NCBI RefSeq assembly: GCF_006542375.1
Contig: NZ_CP038143.1
Span: 310,001 to 374,000 of the forward strand
Direction of reading: 5' to 3'
Length of the DNA: 64,000 bases
DNA from: Oecophyllibacter saccharovorans
GTDB taxonomy: Bacteria; Pseudomonadota; Alphaproteobacteria; Acetobacterales; Acetobacteraceae
In this document: positions 17,245 to 26,396 of the stretch, piece by piece
Position numbering within the stretch: the stretch's first letter is position 1
How the letters are laid out: every line of letters begins with the position of its first letter
The notes under the pieces: generated by a model
Database searches by the model: none
Told to the model about the DNA's origin: nothing
The model's input: only the letters and a program-made list of their open reading frames with translations
Translations under genes and position numbers: made by a program

Positions 17245-18548
17245 TGCCTTTTCCCACTTCGAAAGGGTTGGCCTCTGACCCGACAGACCAGCCTCCGTCC
17301 TCCCGCCGAGAGACACGCAGGCCGTTACAGAAACGCCTGTCTGTCCTCTGGAACCGCCACGGCCAGAAGATCGGCGTGGGATTTCTGCTGATACTGGGAG
17401 GCATTCTTCTGGCTGACTGGGGAGCTTCACGCGCAGTTCAGGCCAGCCTGCTGCTCACCGTTGATCGTTTCGACCAGCAATTAAAAAACGACCACCTTAT
17501 CTTCACCCACACTCCACCTGTCACTGATGGCTGGCCCTGGGGCGCTCGTCTGACTCTGGAAGCGCCACATCTGCAGGGCAGCATCGGTCCTTATGAATTC
17601 GGCGCCGTTGCACAGCACCTCCAGCTTGGTGGCAGCTGGCTGACCTGGCTGAAAAGCGGCGTGCAGGGAGCCACGCTTCCACTGCAGCTGAGGGAGACGG
17701 CTCTGCTGCGTATCGTCTCCCCCTCCCGGCAAAGCCTGACCTTTCGGTCGCATCAGCTGGCATTTTTTCTGCATTCCCATAACCACGGGCAGAACCAACG
17801 CTATGATTTCCAGGCAGAAACGCTCGAGGCAGCACTGCTGGGCTTTGACGAAAACCTGCGTTTTTCCCATCTCGGCGGCACATTGCAGCTCCACCCTGCA
17901 CCGTTTCCGGCCTCCCTCCACCCCGTGCCCAGCAGGATCAGTCTTTTCCTGACAGCCCGTAAAGGCCAGCTGCGCGACAGCGCTTTTCTGCGTCGCTTTC
18001 TCGACGGCCTTCTGGCCAACACGTCCCTTGCGCGCGGCGAGATCGATGTCAGCAATCTCCTGCTCGGTCTCAATCTGAGCGGTAACGGCCCGCTGCAGGA
18101 TTTTCCCCATGATGGCAACTGGCAACTCATCATTCCGGAAGCAGCGTGTGCGTTTCCACTCCCCGACAGAGCTCGCCTGCGCTCTGCCGCAAACCCGGCT
18201 GCAAAAACGGCCACTGAAATTCAGGGCGGCAAACCGCGTCTCGTCCTGAGCGGGCGGGTGAACTGGCCGGGCGGCAAGGGTGAAATCACAGCACGCCTGC
18301 AGAACTGGCGCGGCCTGGTCGCCACCATGCTTCAGCAAAGCGGGATCCAGCAGAAAATGAGCCCTCCCCAGAAACGCCTTCTTTTCAGCGTCATGGCTCC
18401 CCCTGCACCCGGACGGCCCGAGCCTCCCCTGAGCCTGACCTTTCCCCTCCAGCACGGCTATCCGACCGGGCTGACCCCTGAACGGCTGGATATCCTCAGG
18501 CATTTCACCCTCTCTGATCTGGCGCGGCACATCTCCCTGGCACCTTGA
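17244..18548 (+). CDS. DUF2125 family periplasmic protein
   Basis: 434 residues. A basic cytoplasmic N-terminus (1-45), one membrane anchor (about 48-70), and a long extracytoplasmic beta-rich region with TDGWPWGARLTLEAPHLQG, the GWPW-type motif I associate with the DUF2125 family of alphaproteobacteria. The function is unknown. Coupling to plsC and the ftsEX block suggests an envelope or lipid-related job. The frame is clean to the stop at 18548, followed closely by the convergent gloB. Confidence 0.8.
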   Translation: MPFPTSKGLASDPTDQPPSSRRETRRPLQKRLSVLWNRHGQKIGVGFLLILGGILLADWGASRAVQASLLLTVDRFDQQLKNDHLIFTHTPPVTDGWPWGARLTLEAPHLQGSIGPYEFGAVAQHLQLGGSWLTWLKSGVQGATLPLQLRETALLRIVSPSRQSLTFRSHQLAFFLHSHNHGQNQRYDFQAETLEAALLGFDENLRFSHLGGTLQLHPAPFPASLHPVPSRISLFLTARKGQLRDSAFLRRFLDGLLANTSLARGEIDVSNLLLGLNLSGNGPLQDFPHDGNWQLIIPEAACAFPLPDRARLRSAANPAAKTATEIQGGKPRLVLSGRVNWPGGKGEITARLQNWRGLVATMLQQSGIQQKMSPPQKRLLFSVMAPPAPGRPEPPLSLTFPLQHGYPTGLTPERLDILRHFTLSDLARHISLAP

Positions 18549-18570
18549 GCACCTGCCCCTTCAGAATTCG

Positions 18571-19413
18571 TCAGGCCCTGTCCTTTGCAGAACGCAACGC
18601 TGCCAGCTGAGTGGGAGTCCGGGCCCGCAGGAAAGGATTGGTCGCCTGCTCCACCACTAAGCTGACCGGCACACTCGGCTGGTTCTGCGCTCTCAGGGCA
18701 CGTACCTCTTCCCGTCGATCATGAAGCCGGGCTGCAGACAGGCCAGAGACCCCCGGGTTTCCCTGCTCAGCAAGCCCGGCAATGAAGTCCAGATTGGCAG
18801 CAGTGTATTCATGCCCGGGGCATACCAGGGTCTGGGGCGGCAGCTGATCGTATTTCCGGAAACTGTGGAAAAGATCTTCAGCAGTGCCATCGAACAGCCG
18901 GCCGCACCCGCCACTGAAAAGCGTATCCCCCGTCATTACGGCCGGCACGGCCGGTACATAATAGGAAAGATGCCCACTGGCATGACCGGGCGTGTCCAGC
19001 ACCTCGACGGTCAGGCCCTGCAGATCCAGTGTTTCTCCGCCTTTGAGCACATGTGTTGGATGGGTGTTGGCAGGGCCATACACCGGCGCGTGATAATGTG
19101 CTGCGAGTGCTGGGGCGCCTTGGATGTGGTCACTGTGCAGATGGGTCAGCAGAATGGCGATCACTGGCGTGTGGCCCAACCTCTTTTCAAGCGGCTGGGC
19201 TTCACCGGGATCAACCACCACCACGCCAGGCGAGGCGGCAGAACGGATAAGCCAGGCGTAATTGTCTTTCAAGAGCGGGACCGGCTGAACTGTAACGTCT
19301 GCAGCAGGCCGAGCCTGCCCGGCGCCACCAGTAGCAGACCCACCCCCTGCCGTTGAACTTGAGGCAGCATTAGGCTGTGCGTCTGTCACAGGCTTTCCGG
19401 TTTGTGGCATCAT
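18571..19413 (-). CDS. gloB: Hydroxyacylglutathione hydrolase (glyoxalase II)
   Basis: 280 residues. It hydrolyses S-lactoylglutathione to lactate and glutathione in methylglyoxal detoxification. The metallo-beta-lactamase fold carries THLHSDH (90-96), further metal ligands in DTPGHASGH and [17 protein letters not shown], and CPGHEYT. The first about 38 residues are a low-complexity Ala/Ser/Gly stretch absent from standard GloB; no in-frame ATG lies closer to the core, so this start seems forced. No glyoxalase I gene is nearby. Confidence 0.93.
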   Translation of the reverse strand: MMPQTGKPVTDAQPNAASSSTAGGGSATGGAGQARPAADVTVQPVPLLKDNYAWLIRSAASPGVVVVDPGEAQPLEKRLGHTPVIAILLTHLHSDHIQGAPALAAHYHAPVYGPANTHPTHVLKGGETLDLQGLTVEVLDTPGHASGHLSYYVPAVPAVMTGDTLFSGGCGRLFDGTAEDLFHSFRKYDQLPPQTLVCPGHEYTAANLDFIAGLAEQGNPGVSGLSAARLHDRREEVRALRAQNQPSVPVSLVVEQATNPFLRARTPTQLAALRSAKDRA

Positions 19414-19531
19414 CTTTCTCTCTTCTCCCTGGCTTCACCCGGGTCTTTGGCATCCACCGCGCAACGGACGCACAACAGAAGTCCCCGGCAACAAGCTTGA
19501 CCGAACCTCACCGGAAGGCAAGAGTAGCGCC

Positions 19532-20209
19532 ATGTCGCTTATCCAGTCATTCAGATATGTCATTTCACGCCCCAATCGCGCCGCCCTGCCCTTTATCGGA
19601 GCGGGTCTGGCCACAGCCCTAATCGGACGCGCAACGCCCTGGCGCCTTACGCGCGCGCTCGGCACGGCAGGGTTGCTCTTCACCGGTTTCTGTCTCTATT
19701 TCTTCCGCGATCCCAAGCGTTTCACCCCTGAAGATGACCAGGTCGTCCTGGCTGCAGCTGATGGACGGGTCACTTCCATAGATCTCGTTTCCCCACCTGA
19801 AGATCTGGGCATGTCTGCCGAGCCGGTCTGGCGGGTATGCACTTTCCTGTCTGTGCTGGACGTCCATATCAACCGCATTCCCGTCAGCGGTACTGTGACA
19901 GCCCTGGCTTACCATGCCGGCACCTTCGTCAATGCCAGTCTCGACAAAGCGTCTGAAGAAAATGAACGCAACGGCCTGTGCATCACCATGGCTGACGGCC
20001 GGCAGGTGGCCGTCGTGCAGATCGCCGGGCTGATTGCGCGCCGGATCATCTGCGATGTGGTGCCGGGCGAGCAGGTGACGGCAGGGGAGCGCTTCGGACT
20101 GATCCGCTTCGGCTCGCGCACGGATGTCTATCTTCCGCCCGGGGTCAAACCGATCGTCTCCAAAGGCCAGACCATGGTCGGCGGCGAAACGGTTCTGGCC
20201 CGTCTCTGA
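19532..20209 (+). CDS. psd: Phosphatidylserine decarboxylase, short form
   Basis: 225 residues. It makes phosphatidylethanolamine by decarboxylating phosphatidylserine at the inner membrane. This is the short Psd class typical of alphaproteobacteria: a membrane segment about 20-55, FFRDPKR near 57-63, the VHINRIP block, and self-cleavage at G194-S195 (RFGSR), which creates the pyruvoyl group. It is followed after 19 bases by pssA, the preceding enzyme of the pathway. Confidence 0.95.
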   Translation: MSLIQSFRYVISRPNRAALPFIGAGLATALIGRATPWRLTRALGTAGLLFTGFCLYFFRDPKRFTPEDDQVVLAAADGRVTSIDLVSPPEDLGMSAEPVWRVCTFLSVLDVHINRIPVSGTVTALAYHAGTFVNASLDKASEENERNGLCITMADGRQVAVVQIAGLIARRIICDVVPGEQVTAGERFGLIRFGSRTDVYLPPGVKPIVSKGQTMVGGETVLARL

Positions 20210-20228
20210 GCGGAGGTCCCATCAGATC

Positions 20229-21257
20229 ATGACTTCCCAGGATTCCCCCCGAAACCCGAAACCCGGCAGCACCCGCACTGGTCTGCGGCTCGTTCCCGAC
20301 GGGGACCCGGACGCTCTGGCCGCCAAGGAAACACCGGCAGCCCCGCCTTCCGAAATGGACCAGGCTCTCGCAGAACCGCAGGAAGATGTCGTCCCTGCCC
20401 GTCCGTCCAGCCCTCACCAATCCAGACGGCGGCGGGCACGGCGGCGCGGGCTGTCCTTCAACCGGCTGGTGCCCAATATCCTGACCATGCTCGGTCTCTG
20501 TGCCGGGTTGAGCGCCATGCGCTTCGCGCTGCTGGGTCAGTTCGGCATGGCAGCAGGCGCGCTCCTCTTCGCTGCCTGCATGGACGGCTTGGACGGACGT
20601 ATCGCCCGCCTGCTCCGCGGCACGTCGCGTTTCGGCGCCGAATTCGACAGTCTTTCCGACTTCGTCTGTTTCGGCGTCGTCCCGCCCTTCATGCTCATGA
20701 TGTGGTCGCTCCCGCCCCGCTCCCGCTTCGGCTTCATTCCCTGCCTGATGTTCACGGTGTGCATGGCGTTGCGCCTGGCGCGCTTCAATGCGACGCTTGA
20801 TGATGACAGCAAGCCGGAATACGCTGCCAGCTTTTTCAGTGGCGTGCCGGCCCCTGCGGGCGCAGGCCTGGCGCTTTTTCCGGTTTTTGTCGGGTTGGAA
20901 GCGCAACGCAACGATCTGCCGGGGCTGGAAGTATTCGCTCATTCCCCATGGCTCTCGGCAGCCTGCCTGATCGTGACAGCCTTTCTGCTGGTCTCGACCC
21001 TGCCGGTCTGGTCCTTCAAGAATTTCAAGGTTCCTTCGCAGCTGATCGTTCCCCTGCTGCTGGGAACCGGTCTCTATGCGGCTTTTCTGGTTACAGAACC
21101 CTGGGGGGCACTGGCCTCGGCTGGCCTGCTCTACCTGATCATGCTGCCCTTCTCGCGACGCTCCTACTGGCACCTTCGCCACGAAGCCGAGGAAGACCGT
21201 AGGCTCGGGGGTCAGACAGTGACGGCGCCCAGATCCTCTCCTCCGTCCGCCGGTTGA
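20229..21257 (+). CDS. pssA: CDP-diacylglycerol-serine O-phosphatidyltransferase
   Basis: 342 residues. It condenses CDP-diacylglycerol and serine to phosphatidylserine, feeding Psd. The CDP-alcohol phosphotransferase motif is complete: DGLDGRIAR (119-127), then G136, D140 and D144. About eight membrane helices follow. A hydrophilic, Arg-rich N-terminal extension of about 75 residues precedes the first helix. The ATG at 20229 is chosen from the psd spacing; the frame stays open to 20124 inside psd. It is convergent with the hyf-like cluster, 24 bases away. Confidence 0.94.
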   Translation: MTSQDSPRNPKPGSTRTGLRLVPDGDPDALAAKETPAAPPSEMDQALAEPQEDVVPARPSSPHQSRRRRARRRGLSFNRLVPNILTMLGLCAGLSAMRFALLGQFGMAAGALLFAACMDGLDGRIARLLRGTSRFGAEFDSLSDFVCFGVVPPFMLMMWSLPPRSRFGFIPCLMFTVCMALRLARFNATLDDDSKPEYAASFFSGVPAPAGAGLALFPVFVGLEAQRNDLPGLEVFAHSPWLSAACLIVTAFLLVSTLPVWSFKNFKVPSQLIVPLLLGTGLYAAFLVTEPWGALASAGLLYLIMLPFSRRSYWHLRHEAEEDRRLGGQTVTAPRSSPPSAG

Positions 21258-21281
21258 GCGGAGATCCCATCACCCTTCAAG

Positions 21282-21896
21282 CTAACGTCTGGCCTGAGCT
21301 TTCGCGGCACGCTCTCCTTCCCGCGCAAAGGCGCACAGGGCCTGCAGGATTTCTTCAGGTGCCGGCGGGCAGCCGGGGACAGTCCGCCAGCTCCGTGCCA
21401 GGCTGCTCACCCCTCCAAGAACCGCATAATCATTCGGGAAAACACCCCCGTTAAGGGCACATGCCCCTAAGGCGATCATGCATCGTCCTGGCGGCATACG
21501 GCTCCAGACCTCTGCCAGCCGCCCGGCACTTGCACGGGTTACCGGTCCGCTCAGAAGCAGCCAGTCCGCCAGGGCGGGATCATCCACCAGCTGAAAGCCG
21601 CTTCCCTCCAGCGCCGTGACAGAAGGCAGCATCTGCACTTCCATGGCACAGCCATCACAACCGCCTGTCGCCACCGGATAAAGCCGGATCAACTGGCGCA
21701 GACGTCCGTGCCGGGCACGCGGGCGCCAACGCTGCGCATCCAGAAACGCCATGAGGAGCGTCACCGGCACTGAAGCGCTCTGCATCTGGCGCGCGGCCGC
21801 AGGACTTTCCTTGGCTTTCAGCGGTGCAGACATAATGGGATCAGCTGCAGGCTGATAATCCTTCCCGCCCGACTGTCCTTCAATCTGTTCATCCAT
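21282..21896 (-). CDS. hyfI: HyfI/NuoB-like small subunit of a hydrogenase-related complex
   Basis: 204 residues from the ATG at 21896; a GTG two codons earlier (21902) is an alternative. It matches the small subunit of group 4 hydrogenases and NuoB of complex I. The four cysteines for the proximal [4Fe-4S] cluster are all present: C80 and C83 in GGCDGCAMEV, C146 in LGACALNGGVF, C176 in VPGCPPAPEEIL, plus SGPVTR and LGGVSSL blocks. An N-terminal extension of about 60 residues is unusual. It is the last gene of the cluster, 70 bases after hyfG. Intact cluster ligands imply an electron-transfer role even though the partner large subunit lacks a metal site. Confidence 0.85.
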   Translation of the reverse strand: MDEQIEGQSGGKDYQPAADPIMSAPLKAKESPAAARQMQSASVPVTLLMAFLDAQRWRPRARHGRLRQLIRLYPVATGGCDGCAMEVQMLPSVTALEGSGFQLVDDPALADWLLLSGPVTRASAGRLAEVWSRMPPGRCMIALGACALNGGVFPNDYAVLGGVSSLARSWRTVPGCPPAPEEILQALCAFAREGERAAKAQARR

Positions 21897-21972
21897 GATC
21901 ACATCCGCTCAGTTTTCCCGCAATCGCTCTACTGGCAGGCAATGCCTGAAATTCTCTGATTCCATTAAAATT

Positions 21973-23505
21973 CTATAAAGCCGCCCCTGCCGGGGACAGC
22001 CCCAACGAGCTCAATACCAGCGGAACCCGTGCTGCCGGCACAGAAGCCAGCAGGGGTGTCAGCGCCCCCAGAAGGGCAACTGCCGGGTCGCGCACCTGCA
22101 CATCTGCCAGGTTTCCGTTTTCATCAAGCCGTACCCAGTACCACACATCACCACGGGCCCCTTCCGCAACGCCCAGCCCCTCACCGGTCGGCGGCAGGGG
22201 AGACACATCGTCACTCTGGCCGATTGACGCAATCAGTCGGCGGAGCAGAGCCAGAGAATCCCGCATTTCTCCCAACCGTACCCTGTTGCGGGCCAAGGCG
22301 TCTCCCTCGTGACCTACAGGGGCACGCAGACAGTCCACCCGCATTCCCGCTTCACTGCGCCGCAGGTCGACAAAACGCCCACTGCCCCGCCCGACTGCAC
22401 CACCAAGCGCATATTGCCAGGCCATTTCCGGCGACAGCACGCCCACCCCGGCAAAACGTGATGCATAGATTCTGTTCAACTTGGTCAGGCGTGGCAGATA
22501 AGGGGCAAGGCTGTCCACAACGGCCTGAGCCAGAAGCACCGGTTCCGCAACAGCACTTTCCAGCGGCAGAACACCGATCGTATCGGTCAGGCGGCGGCTC
22601 GTGCCATGTTTCTGGCACAGCCGCGCCAACCGCTCGCGCAGCATCGCGCATTGCTCGCCCATCAGCCCGGCTCCTGCTTCGCGGGCTGTACGCGCCAGAT
22701 CGTATAAATGGAGACTGAGGCGTTCCACCTCCAGCAGAAGCAGACGTATGTCACGCTCACGCGGCGTGGGCAGAAGACCGCAGGCCTGCTCCACCGCACG
22801 GGCAAAAGCGAGAGGATGGGCCACAAAACCGCTCGCGCTCACACGCCCCACCAGCCCCAGCGCCTGAGTTGGGCTCAAGCCGCGCAGGCGCGCCTGAATT
22901 CCCCTGTGCGCTTCAAACAGCCCGCATTCCACGCTGCCATCTTCAACGCGTGTCAGGTTCAGAACACCTGCCACCCCGGAGCGGTCAGGGGGCACCAGCT
23001 CCGCCCAGGCCGGATCAGGTCTGCCGCTGGCAGGGACTGGATCAGGGGCCAGGGGCCAGGTGACGGTCCAGCAGCCACTGTCGAGAAGAGGCGTATCAGA
23101 GCGCGCAAACTGCGCTTCCACGCCCCAGAGATCGCGACTCATCCGCTCCCCCATCACTGCGGCAGCGTACCGCCGGGAAGCGCCGAGGTAACGCCGTTGC
23201 AGCACGGGCGTGCTGACAAGGACAGGGCTTTCACCTTCCAGCAGCAGAAGCGTGGCTTCCGTGGCATCCGCCCAGCTCGCCAGCAGAGGCAGAGAATGCC
23301 CTGGAGCGCTCAGCATCTTCTCCCACTGCTCTGGCGTCAGCCGGTAGCGCAGCAGCCCGACCTGCTCTCCCTGGCGCAGCAAGGCGTTCATCGTGCTGCC
23401 CGGCAGACCGCCCTCCTCCAGAGGTTTCGCCGCCTGGGCAGAAGGGGTCACAACCGTTCCGGCCTCAAGCGAAGGGAAAGAATCTGGATCAGGCGCTCCC
23501 CTCAC
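21973..23505 (-). CDS. hyfG: HyfG-like (NuoCD-type) large subunit lacking NiFe ligands
   Basis: 510 residues. A NuoC-like N-terminal part (about 50-145, with RMSRDLWGVEA) is fused to a NuoD/hydrogenase large-subunit domain (about 190-510, with EAHRGIQARLRG, LLLLEVERLSLHLYDL, AEGARGDVWYWVRLDENG and VRDPA). At the first ligand site, RxCGxC is RVSASG (221-226). At the C-terminal site, DPCxxC is replaced within SSLGLSPAGAAL (499-510). No catalytic NiFe site can form in the known way. Translation starts at GTG overlapping the hyfF stop (GTGA). By family knowledge this resembles Ehr complexes or complex I rather than a hydrogenase. Confidence 0.84.
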   Translation of the reverse strand: MRGAPDPDSFPSLEAGTVVTPSAQAAKPLEEGGLPGSTMNALLRQGEQVGLLRYRLTPEQWEKMLSAPGHSLPLLASWADATEATLLLLEGESPVLVSTPVLQRRYLGASRRYAAAVMGERMSRDLWGVEAQFARSDTPLLDSGCWTVTWPLAPDPVPASGRPDPAWAELVPPDRSGVAGVLNLTRVEDGSVECGLFEAHRGIQARLRGLSPTQALGLVGRVSASGFVAHPLAFARAVEQACGLLPTPRERDIRLLLLEVERLSLHLYDLARTAREAGAGLMGEQCAMLRERLARLCQKHGTSRRLTDTIGVLPLESAVAEPVLLAQAVVDSLAPYLPRLTKLNRIYASRFAGVGVLSPEMAWQYALGGAVGRGSGRFVDLRRSEAGMRVDCLRAPVGHEGDALARNRVRLGEMRDSLALLRRLIASIGQSDDVSPLPPTGEGLGVAEGARGDVWYWVRLDENGNLADVQVRDPAVALLGALTPLLASVPAARVPLVLSSLGLSPAGAAL

Positions 23506-24809
23506 GCTTCACGCTCCCCCAATACTGCCGGTGACCTCAGTGATTCAGGCAGAGGGGAAAGGATCAGTCTGCCTGACACGTCGGGGTCTTCCTCTTCTCC
23601 GGGGATTTCAGAACTTCCCGGCACGAAAGCCGCTGTCAGAGCCAGGGCCAGCAAACCAACGCCCAGCCCTAGGGCCAGACGGCGATCCGGAGCGGCCATG
23701 CGCGCCCCGAGCCACGATAGTGAGAGGCCCTGCAAGGTGAGGGTGCGCAGATCCCAGGCAAGGGCGCCGACTGCCAGAACCGTCATGACCCAGGACAGAA
23801 CCTGCGCCAGCATGATGAGAATGACCACCAGCAAAGGCAAGGCACACCATTCCACCAACTGCGTTCCTCCCACTTTTGCATTCCCGGTTTCAATGGAGAG
23901 CGGGGCCAGCAGGCGCTGCAGGGCGCAGCACAGCAGCGCAGCACAGAACAGAATCAGCAGGGCGTTCTCCTGCCCGCTCCCTGCCGCGACCGCGCCCAGC
24001 CCCACCAGCAGGGAGAGCAGAGGCGCGGAACGACGGCCACTGCCCAGCACGGTCAGCCAGAGGCCAGCCAGACCGGCCAGCAGAATCAGTTCACGCGTCA
24101 GGGGAGAAACAGCCAGTTGCAGCAACAGAAACAGCGCGCCGAATCTGAGCCCTGTCTCCAGCAGGGCAAAGGCCGGGACAAGAATGTTGGTCTCTCCCAG
24201 CCCTGCCATCATTCCGAGACCGACCACCAGCATGATGGCACCCAGCGTCGCACCGTCCTGGCTGTCAGGCGTCAGGGGCAGGGCCTGAAGCAAAGCCGCC
24301 CCCAGAGCACTCAGACACACCCCGCAGAGACGCAGGCGCACCATATCCCACGCACTGCGCGCGCGCCTGGGACCCCGTCCATCCCACCAGGCCAGAACCA
24401 CTGCGCCGGCGCCCAGGCAGATGACGACTGCCAGAACAGACTGCACGCACAAAGCCATCAGCCCGCAACCCGTCACCAGAAAAGGCAGCCGTTCCGCAAG
24501 GGCGGCTTCCGCACGCGTCAGCTCAACCTGCCCTCCAGACGGGGCGTTCACTAACGGGGCGCTTACAAAAAGCAGCAGGGGCGTGCAGGATTCAAGCCCG
24601 ATCGCCACCGTTTGAACAATGGGCAGATTGTTCGGAAAGAACACCAGCGCAAACAGGCTCATGGCTGCCCCGGCCAGCGCCAGACCCCGCCCCTGCCCGA
24701 TCCGCCCGGACGCCCAGAGCAGGACGGCTACCAGAAAAGGCCAGCACAGGACCGCAAACAGCCCGGGAGGCGGCAACAGACCGACTGGAAGAAGGGAAGC
24801 AGTTTCCAT
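23502..24809 (-). CDS. hyfF: HyfF/NuoN-like antiporter-type membrane subunit, degenerate
   Basis: 435 residues with about 12 hydrophobic segments and the length and position of HyfF. Identification rests mainly on order (between hyfE and hyfG) and topology; sequence similarity to NuoL/M/N is weak by eye. The only lysine in the whole protein is K312 in a loop, so the membrane lysines expected for proton translocation are missing. E218 in FALLETGLRFG is the clearest buried acidic residue. A hydrophilic tail of about 45 residues ends the protein. A 76-base gap separates it from hyfE. Its stop overlaps the hyfG start. Confidence 0.72.
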   Translation of the reverse strand: METASLLPVGLLPPPGLFAVLCWPFLVAVLLWASGRIGQGRGLALAGAAMSLFALVFFPNNLPIVQTVAIGLESCTPLLLFVSAPLVNAPSGGQVELTRAEAALAERLPFLVTGCGLMALCVQSVLAVVICLGAGAVVLAWWDGRGPRRARSAWDMVRLRLCGVCLSALGAALLQALPLTPDSQDGATLGAIMLVVGLGMMAGLGETNILVPAFALLETGLRFGALFLLLQLAVSPLTRELILLAGLAGLWLTVLGSGRRSAPLLSLLVGLGAVAAGSGQENALLILFCAALLCCALQRLLAPLSIETGNAKVGGTQLVEWCALPLLVVILIMLAQVLSWVMTVLAVGALAWDLRTLTLQGLSLSWLGARMAAPDRRLALGLGVGLLALALTAAFVPGSSEIPGEEEDPDVSGRLILSPLPESLRSPAVLGEREA

Positions 24810-24885
24810 CCGTTGTTCTTATCCCAAAACTTTTCCGGTCCCCAGCGCTTCAGCCCCAGGCTTCAGCGTGCGTCTGCGCGCCATC

Positions 24886-25419
24886 TCAGTAGGCCTCTGA
24901 ACGACGCCAGACCAGCCGGGGCAGCAGAAGGCGACCGAGCAGGGCCAGCACTGCCCAGAGCGCCACCGCCGTCAGACACAACCCCCAGGAGGACAGAACG
25001 CAGCCCAGCACCATCAACCCGTCAGCTGCCATCAGCAGCCCGCAGAACTGGGTCAGCGGTGTCCCGGTTCCGACCAGGCAGAGCGCGCCAACAACCAGCG
25101 CCACGGCCAACAGAGCGGCCAGACCGACGGAAGCGCCGGCCAGAGCCAGCACCAGCTCAAGCAGAAGCGTCAGCACGATGGGCAGAAGACCGCGCAGCTG
25201 CCCCTGCAGAGGGCCAGGCGGTTCCCCATAGCTCCGCAACGCCAGCCAGGCCCCGAAATTGAACACGATCAGCACGCCGACCGAAAAGGCTGCCAGAAAG
25301 CCGTTCTGAACCAGCCCGCACGCCACGGCACAGGCAATCCCGTACAAAGGCAACCAGCGCGCATCCTGCCCGAAGGTCAGAAGAATCATCACCAGGGCGA
25401 AAGCGAAAGCCGTGATCAT
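24886..25419 (-). CDS. hyfE: HyfE/NuoK-like membrane subunit, degenerate
   Basis: 177 residues with about six hydrophobic segments. It matches HyfE in length and place. The usual MENG-type segment with a buried Glu appears as GLLMAADG (127-134), with Ala in the Glu position by my alignment. E88 (LLLELVLAL) is the one clear buried acid, and there is no lysine at all. The ATG at 25419 overlaps the hyfC stop (ATGA); an open frame reaching 25626 lies inside hyfC and is not the true start. Confidence 0.74.
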   Translation of the reverse strand: MITAFAFALVMILLTFGQDARWLPLYGIACAVACGLVQNGFLAAFSVGVLIVFNFGAWLALRSYGEPPGPLQGQLRGLLPIVLTLLLELVLALAGASVGLAALLAVALVVGALCLVGTGTPLTQFCGLLMAADGLMVLGCVLSSWGLCLTAVALWAVLALLGRLLLPRLVWRRSEAY

Positions 25420-26396
25420 GCGGCGAACCTCCCTGAAAGGGCGAGGAGAAAAGCAAGGCCAGCCATCAGGGCGGCAAGACGTGCATTCCGTTCCGTGCGC
25501 GTGGCTTCCAGCACGAGCAACAGACCCAGCGCACCCCCCAGCCGACCCAGGAATGCCAGAAGCGCCATGCCCGGCGTCTCCCCTGACAGACCAGGCAGCA
25601 GCAGATCCCCCAGATAAAGCAGCCATCCTATCTGCAGAAAAGAAAGCAGACTGGCCCTTTCATCAAAAATCTGCCGGATAATGCCCAACTCCTCTTCACC
25701 GCTGCCCTCGTCGCCTTTGTGGAAAGCATTCAGGCGCGGAAAAGCACCGGTAAAGGCTAGGGCCAGGCCACAACAGGCACTTGTACCGCTCAAGCCGGGA
25801 TTGGCGCCTTCATGAAGCAGATATCGCACACCATCCAGCCCCGTCACACCTGGTGCAGCCAGGACAAACAGGCTTTCCGTCACGCACAATACCAGTACCG
25901 CCCCTCCGAGGCTGGCGCGCTGACGCGCAGCAGTCGACCGGCCGGTTCCCAGGAAAGCCGTAGCTGCCAGCAGGAGAAGCCCCAGAAACAGAGGATCGCT
26001 CAACCAGACCGACGGCACCCAGCCTTGCGCCAGAACCGAGGTGAGCGCAGCCATGTCGCCAGACAGTCTGGCCCAGACCCCAGCCGGCATTGGCCCGCCT
26101 TGTATTCCCGCTCCGCCTGAAACGCAGGGAGCCAGACCGGGCAGGGCCAGAGCGACCAGAGCTCCCATGGCCATTGCAACCCCCCAGGATGCTGAGAGCC
26201 CTTGCCTCAAGGCCAGTAGAGAAAAGCCCCATATACGCCGGAATGCCAGAGAAAACGGGCGCACGCTGCGTCCTGCCAGAAAATCTCCGCCTTCTTCCAC
26301 CCACCAACTGAAAAAGGGCGCGAGCAGCGCCAGAAAGCCCAGCTGCAGCAAAGAAAAACCGACGGAAACGACAAGGCTCAGAATATCCGGCTTCAT
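25416..26396 (-). CDS. hyfC: HyfC/NuoH-like membrane subunit
   Basis: 326 residues with about eight membrane segments. NuoH/HyfC anchors the hydrophilic arm and forms part of the quinone or proton path. Recognisable remnants are PFFSWWVEEGGDFLAGRSVRP, in the place of the GRRGPS-type loop, and an acidic loop EEELGIIRQIFDERAS (about 240-255), in the place of the E-L-T-hegm loop. Only two lysines occur, neither in a membrane segment. The ATG at 26396 overlaps the hyfB stop; the longer frame to 26474 lies inside hyfB. Confidence 0.74.
   Translation of the reverse strand: MKPDILSLVVSVGFSLLQLGFLALLAPFFSWWVEEGGDFLAGRSVRPFSLAFRRIWGFSLLALRQGLSASWGVAMAMGALVALALPGLAPCVSGGAGIQGGPMPAGVWARLSGDMAALTSVLAQGWVPSVWLSDPLFLGLLLLAATAFLGTGRSTAARQRASLGGAVLVLCVTESLFVLAAPGVTGLDGVRYLLHEGANPGLSGTSACCGLALAFTGAFPRLNAFHKGDEGSGEEELGIIRQIFDERASLLSFLQIGWLLYLGDLLLPGLSGETPGMALLAFLGRLGGALGLLLVLEATRTERNARLAALMAGLAFLLALSGRFAA

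Noticed and set aside
22155-22220. A palindrome-like segment in hyfG encoding PLPPTGEGLGVAEG, resembling translated intergenic repeat elements
   Set aside because: The peptide lines up with the normal large-subunit segment before the EAPRG-type block (GEGLGVAEGARGDVWYWV), so it is probably ordinary coding sequence.
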